NCBI RefSeq assembly: GCF_001039355.2
Contig: NW_019775463.1
Coordinates: 231,221-273,982 of the forward strand
DNA: 42,762 nt
Source of the DNA: Lingula anatina
Taxonomy: Eukaryota > Brachiopoda > Lingulata > Lingulida > Lingulidae
Direction of reading: 5' to 3'
Each line of letters starts with the position of its first letter. Within the stretch, counting starts at the first letter, position 1. Below the pieces are notes generated by a model. The model saw only the letters and a list, made by a program, of their open reading frames with translations. It was not told the DNA's origin and did not search any database. The translations under genes were made by a program, and so were the position numbers. Below, piece by piece: positions 37,268 through 42,762 of this stretch.

Positions 37268-39469
37268 TCATAAATCCAGTGGATTCAGTCCAAATTCCAA
37301 CAGAGTGGCTTTGTTTTTCTGAGCTATCATAGATTCTTTATCAACCCAGACCAAGCGGGCATTTTTGATCTTCTCTGACAGACTGTCCAGGGTGTTCTGA
37401 AAAGAAATGAAGACATTTTACATATTAAGGCATTTCCGAGGCTTATGTGTTGAATTATGCTGGGAATCCATTGTGGTACTTATACTTCATCAACTGTGCA
37501 CAGCATGTGAAATGACATTCGCCAAAAGCAATAATCTTAAAGATATATGCACCCACAATCTACAGTTTCAACAAATAAGTTTTTGATTAAGTAGATAATT
37601 TAGCCCATCCAATCAAAAAGTTTGTCCTACCCTCCATTTTGTTCCCACTTAAAAGTTCTATTCACATCACCTTAACCAAGATATTTACTCGTCTAATCTA
37701 AAAATTGTCCAACCCTCGAATTCATCCCCACTTACGTTCAGTATCTTTTCATAAGCCTCTTCCTGGCTCTGTATCTTAACCTGCAGGTCCAGGATCTCGC
37801 TGTCCTTCTCCTTGATAATCTTATCCCTCTCTGCTCTTGTGTCCGCTAGATCCTGCTGGGTTTTCTCTGAAAGAAAAGAAAAAAAAGACGTTAGGAGCAA
37901 GTTTTGGAAATTCAAAAGACCAAACACACATTGACACACACACACACACAAACAAACTGATCTGCCTAGTTAAAAAGTAAAATTTACTATCCCCCTTAAG
38001 ATGAGTTAACTTAAGTGAATTTCTATTCCTGAACATCTTTCTTTAAGCAGATATTTTTCTCTTCCGCATATGTGAAATATGACATAATCTTTTGTTGAAG
38101 AGTAGATTTGATATTTTAACTCAAAAGGACAAAAATAAGAACATCACAATAAATGTAACCAAAATGCCAAAAACATCATAAAAAACTGGACATCATCTTT
38201 CAAGACTGCTTTCAGAAGGAAAGACATTCTGCATGGAAAGACATTCTGTTATTAGTCTAGTAAAAGTGCCAAGAGTTCCCCCAAATTCAAAATTATTTTC
38301 CAATTTAAATAAGTTAAAATAAATAAAATTTTGTAATTGCTAACCTGGCAAGATACAGCTATGTCCAACCTTTTCAGACTTACCCAACTCTCTCTGTGTT
38401 CTCTCTAGTTTTGTCTTCAGGTCATGAATCTGAATACTGAGATCTGTCTGCATAGTTTTGTACTGTCTTGTCATGTCTGTAAATATATATAACAATATTT
38501 ATAGTTTTATATTATATCCAAAAAATAAATTTATACATAATATCTATTAAAGTGTCCAAAATGGGATCTTGATTATAGTACATGTATTCTATCAATTGGG
38601 AACTTCTACAATTTAAAAGAATGACTTAAAATGTTTCACCTTTCATATTTCTTTCACTCTGTTTATTTTTTATTATTATTATTTATTTAAATAAACTTCA
38701 TGGGGATAAATGTCCATAGCTAAAAGTGCACTAAACCAAGACAAGTTTTAGCCCCTGTTTCAGATTGTGCTAGGTGAGAGACAAAATCAATGGTTGTGCT
38801 CCCCATAATGTTACCTGCACTGACTGACTGGTGGTCATCTTTTAACTCTTGAACTTGTTTCTCTGCCTGTTTCACCTGTGCCTTCCATTCATCTCCCATT
38901 GACTGGGAACGCCTGGCTATTTCCTTGCGAATAGCTGAAATAATCATTCCAGTCAGACCTGCATATACTCAAATAACTTTCTGACTTTATTTAAATTCCT
39001 AAAAATATGATACAGAATATTGACTTACTTGTTTGTTCTTTACAAATTTTCAAAACAGAATACTTATCAAACTACTTGATTCGAACAACAAAGAGACATA
39101 CCCAGGTGATCTTTTAGTGCTTCAATCTCATCCATCGTCTTTCTGTATTTGTCCTCAAGTTCTAACTCGGCATCTGGAAGAAAATATAAAATAAATATTT
39201 TTATATTCTCTCTCTAACGTAGAACTCAACTTTATATAAGAAAATTGCAAATAATGGACTGGTATAACTTCCATACAATTAAAATCACACTGCAATGCCT
39301 ACTGTATAGAGGTTTACAACGACTTTTTACAAAGTCATCAACTTAAAGATGGACATATGTCATACAACCCCACTGTATATGGGTCGTTTGGATCTAATAA
39401 TTGTCAAAACTTACCATCCTTCTTCTTTTTCCCCTTCTTTTTCCCACCCTTTTTCTTCTTTGGTGGCAT
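37268..39469 (-). CDS. DRC12: DRC12 (CCDC153), dynein regulatory complex coiled-coil protein
   Basis: A small coiled-coil protein assigned to the nexin-dynein regulatory complex of motile cilia. Exons on the minus strand: 39469-39415, 39173-39102, 38934-38815, 38476-38384, 37866-37736, 37396-37268, totalling 600 nt (199 aa plus TGA). The first four introns are phase 1 and the last is phase 0. The N-terminus is extremely basic (MPPKKKKGGKKKGKKKKD), as in CCDC153. The rest is almost continuous heptad-like coiled coil (DAELELEDKYRKTMDEIEAL, then EWKAQVKQAEKQVQELKDD, EKTQQDLADTRAERDKII). The C-terminus ends LLEFGLNPLDL. Human CCDC153 is about 210 aa. Coiled coils make orthology less certain than for the enzymes; the length, the lysine-rich start and the tail support it. 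Confidence 0.82.
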
Positions 39470-39606
39470 GATCAGGCAGATATCTCCCTGTCAGTTAACC
39501 TTGGGTTGCTTTATAATATACAGAGACGTAACAGACGGGATAACTCGCAATGGAGAACTGCTACCAGCTCGATTGTTTAGTTCTCTTGTCTTGTTGTCAT
39601 CTAAAG

Positions 39607-39616
39607 TGCGCATGCG
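39607..39616. promoter_or_regulatory. NRF1-like motif upstream of DRC12
   Basis: TGCGCATGCG, a near match to the NRF1 palindrome, lies 138 nt upstream of the DRC12 start codon in locally CpG-richer DNA. No TATA box was evident. Confidence 0.5.
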
Positions 39617-39719
39617 TACTGTAAGTCGCACCTGCTGCAATGCGGCGCAATTGGCCTCAGGTGTGAAATCTGCTACAGCAGAAAAGGATCGAAAATGTTT
39701 GAAAGGGAACGATTTCAAT

Positions 39720-40734
39720 TATTGAAGGGAACCCCAAGAGGGCGCTTGTATCATTGCGCTTTCATTGGCAGGGTAAAATAAAAGATGCAGCCAAATATTT
39801 TCTATAGGACAAATTCCATTAATTTCTGATGTGTGGGCTTACTTGTGATATGGGCAGATGCATGGTGGTCATTCCCAATTTTTTTGAAAAAAATCTGGTA
39901 TAAATTGTTGCATGTTCTAGGTTGTTCCATTTATATGCCATTAAGACACAAATGTCCGTTATAGGTGGCAATAAGTAAAATTCTAAGAAAGAGGAATAAA
40001 CATGCGAAGAATAGTCCCATAAGGACAATAGGCCTATAATGGGCAGTTGTGGCGGCTATTTGTTAGTGAAATATGCCTACGTAAAAGCTACAGAACTGCA
40101 ATAGACAGTTAGTAATAATGATCACGATCCATTTCAACAGGCTGTTGCTTAGCTAAGTAAAAGCTTTGCAAATATACACTACTCTTTGAATTTGTTTTAA
40201 GACCGTGAAAACAGAATCTAAATATTTCATATTAGCACGGTCTTTTAACCACTTCTCTCTCAGACAACTTGCGTTTTCAACACTTTTATCATTTTTATGC
40301 GAATCGGTAATGGCTGGCATTTTTTCCACACAGAGGCGTTGTGGTAACGGAGATTGACTGCATCGGTGATCGGTTGCATTATAGGGCATGTCCTTGTATA
40401 TTAAATTATCCGTAGGAAAAATAACACTATGCGATGCCTTTAACAAGAATATGATAGGGGACACTTTTTCTTAGAAGTCGCGGAAGTTTATTACCGAATC
40501 GCTCTGATGTAGACAGAAGAGATGAGTTAATATAAGATCTACATGTAGGCCCTAACACTTTAAGTAAATAAAGTGTCGCTATTTTTCTTTATGGTCAACT
40601 GCAGTACAGGTATATGTCAAAGGTCCGGATCAAATCTAGTCTTATGCATAAAAAGCGAAATATGGGCATTGTTTCAACTACTGTGATCAACAAGTGAGAA
40701 AACAATGTTTTAGATAAGTCTGAACTATTTAAAG
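39720..40734. other. Intergenic, no gene seen
   Basis: Only short ORFs without recognisable domains. A 103-codon minus-strand frame at 40464-40153 has no detectable family features and is probably chance. Confidence 0.55.
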
Positions 40735-41012
40735 AGATAGCATTTGTTCGTATGAGATTCATATTTCACAATAAATGCATTGTAAACAACTCATGGAAAT
40801 ATAATAAATTCCATTTTACCACCAAAACAGTGGTTATCGCAATTAATCTGGAATCTGTGCTTGTTATCAGAATACGTGCACCTTAATAGATGACTAAACC
40901 TCCGTAATAATCTCTGAAGATTTATTACAAAAAAGGTTAAAATAGAAAAAAATCGTCGTTTACCCCAAGAAAATCCGTTTTTTTTTTGTCCAAAAAGAAC
41001 AGTTGTTATCCC
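40735..41012. mobile_element. MITE, family B, copy 2
   Basis: Diverged, about 280-bp relative of the element in ETFB intron 3. The blocks TATTTCACAATAAA, ACTCATGGAAATATAATA, TTTTACCACCAAAACAG and GAAAATYCRTTTTTT appear in the same order. The centre holds a degenerate palindrome at 40904-40928 where copy 1 has a perfect one. The ends are GATAGCATTTGTTC and GGATAACAACTGTTC (opposite strand). Confidence 0.78.
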
Positions 41013-41100
41013 TTTGGTCACTGGAAACTTGTTGTGTTTTGCGGACAAGATGAGGTGGAGCATTGTCATGTTGGAACAGAAACGTAAGACGTCATTCGGG
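41013..41100 (-). pseudogene. Tc1/mariner transposase fragment
   Basis: A minus-strand frame reads RLTFLFQHDNAPPHLVRKTQ, the second catalytic aspartate motif of Tc1-like DDE transposases (typical form FQ.DNAPPH). A stop precedes it and the rest of the protein is not recoverable, so it is a remnant. It directly abuts the family B MITE. A 141-codon ORF overlapping this region in another frame is not a real gene. Confidence 0.65.
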
Positions 41101-42280
41101 TCATTTGGACAGCTGCACAAGACACTAACTCTGTGATGGAATTCCTCCTGGCATCGTATAACCTTTAGGTGACTCGCCAGTCTACGCTTTCTTGAATGTG
41201 ACATTTGCTTTACCAAATTTATAACTGATCATCGGAAGGAACTCAAACGGAAAAATCCCCAAGTATAACTGACTTCAGAACCTCAACTTTCTAACAATTT
41301 TACGAAAATTTATCTATCTACAATGCGTTGTTATTGAACCCGAAAATTTTTATAAATAGCGAAACATTTCTTCTAGTGAAATGTAATCTTCTCTAAATGC
41401 ATTTCGGTGTTTTTGACCTCAAACTACAGCATGTACCTCCATAAGGAGTTCCTTAATAGATAGACTTAATAGGAAATAATTTTGATAAACAGAACGTCGT
41501 GAAATTAAGAATAAATTTTAGAAAAAGAAACAGATGCAATATGATAAAAAGAAAATTGTAAGACATTATGTTGGGGATCAAAACTTGTATATCAACAGCC
41601 TTTGCAGACACCATTGTCATGTAACTCAGAGGATAAACTGCGGAACCCTTCTCTCTCCCTCTTTACTGGATAACGCAGAGAAGCCATAAAAAATTGATCT
41701 GAGTAGTGAATTTTGAAATATGATGATACGTAGCATCAGAAAGGTACTATGAAAAAGGGTTTTCAGTCTCTAGATAAGATGTTAAAAACAGATGTTCTCG
41801 TTTTATTTAGTTTGTAAGCCAAAAATAACTCTTCTTGAATGTCGTTCCCACAACATTTTGAAAAAATGTGCTTGGATTTACTTGCTTATTTGTGTTTTCA
41901 CTAATTATGTCATACATATATGGCGTTTCTAGATAACGTGTAGTAGGACACGTGAATAATCAGCACGACCATCCCTCTATGTATTGATAGATACACAACA
42001 CCTACAACCACAACGGTAATGATACTTAAAACTTAAAAACAGAAACACGTGGGTCCCTTAATTTCTGGGAGTGACCACATTTTGCTGACCAGGGCCATTA
42101 CGTGAGAAAACGTAATCCTCGTCTACTGGTCATTGTAGACATTTATATTGCGGTAAATCCCAGCCTTGGCAGCCACGTAGATCTGGAGTTCCGTTGACGA
42201 TTTGTTAGCGTGTAAGTGTTCAGTGACACTAGCTTAGATGTTTGTAACGCGGAAGGAATAATTGAATTATGACAATGTCT
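41101..42280. other. Intergenic, no gene seen
   Basis: AT-rich DNA without credible ORFs. The right part is probably upstream regulatory DNA of the gene that starts near 42317. Confidence 0.5.
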
Positions 42281-42287
42281 CTGTCCT

Positions 42288-42322
42288 TATAAAACCCGTG
42301 TCTCCAACGCTTGCTCAGTGTG
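42288..42322 (+). promoter_or_regulatory. TATA box and initiator of an unseen plus-strand gene
   Basis: TATAAAA at 42288-42294, then TCAGTGTG with the A at 42317, a spacing of 29 nt, the textbook distance for a TATA/Inr promoter. Confidence 0.6.
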
Positions 42323-42418
42323 TACAGGACGCCCAAGTGACAATACAGAACTCTGGAGTAAGCTGAAAACGTACCAAGGGAAAAAGTTAACCGCAGACGA
42401 AAAGGAACTGAGCTTGAG
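42317..42418 (+). other. Putative non-coding first exon (5' UTR)
   Basis: From the inferred +1 the sequence runs about 102 nt with no ATG and meets a good donor, GAG followed by GTACGA, at 42419. This fits a leader exon whose coding exons lie beyond the window. The product is unknown. Confidence 0.45.
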
Positions 42419-42762
42419 GTACGATAACGTATGTCCCAAAATACCGTTCAGTTATTAAGTTTTTGAAATATTCAGTTAACTATTTCCAATATAAAAGAAA
42501 TGATCATTTAAAACTCTCTTCATAAATAATTTCTAGAGGATTTCAGTTTTAAGTCTAATAATGAAAATACGATCGTTAGATTTTATGGGAAACATTTAAT
42601 GTGGTGGTGAGTTTTTTTACATCAGGTCATACATCTGCAGATGTAGCATTAAAACTGCTGCCAATGATCAGAGCCTATATCCGTCATTTTAGTCAAATTC
42701 GGTTAAATATTTCACTTATCACGTGGAAAAGAATTCCAAATATTTTTCATCAGAAGGGATAA

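Noticed and set aside
39357-39725. 122-codon plus-strand ORF over DRC12 exon 1
   Set aside because: It is the antisense shadow of the lysine-rich DRC12 start; its low-complexity phenylalanine run results from that.
40791-41216. 141-codon minus-strand ORF, one of the longest open frames in the window
   Set aside because: It overlaps the family B MITE and a Tc1-like fragment that is coding in another frame. Its peptide has no domain pattern of its own.

Overview
The window is eukaryotic nuclear DNA, AT-rich and intron-rich, from a marine-type invertebrate animal. The evidence is many short exons with GT/AG introns, several mobile-element relics, many simple repeats and five recognisable animal genes. 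The repeated palindrome TAGGCCTA (seven copies) would fit an invertebrate deuterostome such as a hemichordate or echinoderm, but I cannot exclude a lophotrochozoan. No prokaryotic operon, CRISPR array or phage is present.

Layout, left to right. (1) 808-11666, plus strand: the 3' part of HPS6, a BLOC-2 subunit for lysosome-related organelles. It has 18 visible exons and 796 codons plus a stop; the first exon(s) were not found. (2) 11667-13892: convergent intergenic DNA with a non-LTR retrotransposon 3' end. (3) 13893-26102, minus strand: MOXD1, a secreted copper monooxygenase of the DBH/PHM family. A single-path model has 12 exons and 617 aa. Exons 3-6 occur twice, head to tail, with an N at the junction. 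(4) 26103-29561: mobile-element graveyard (Tc1-like fragment, palindromic tetranucleotide cluster, reverse transcriptase fragment, tRNA-derived SINE). (5) 29562-31248, minus: PTPMT1, the mitochondrial phosphatidylglycerophosphate phosphatase. (6) 32193-35413, plus: ETFB, beta subunit of electron transfer flavoprotein, head to head with PTPMT1. (7) 37268-39469, minus: DRC12 (CCDC153), a ciliary dynein-regulatory-complex coiled-coil protein. (8) 39470-42762: intergenic DNA with a MITE, a Tc1-like fragment and, at the right end, a TATA/Inr promoter with an ATG-free first exon of an unseen plus-strand gene.

The genes are unrelated in function except for the head-to-head pair PTPMT1/ETFB, both of which act in mitochondria. 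I reconstructed exon chains by hand; reading frame closes across every junction in all five genes when one copy of the MOXD1 cassette is used.

I see no undescribed biological system. The most informative anomalies are the phase-incompatible, purely synonymous exon 3-6 duplication in MOXD1 (probably two haplotypes assembled in tandem), a decayed copy of an HPS6 exon inside a later HPS6 intron, splice acceptors abutting microsatellites, and several MITE families with long terminal inverted repeats.
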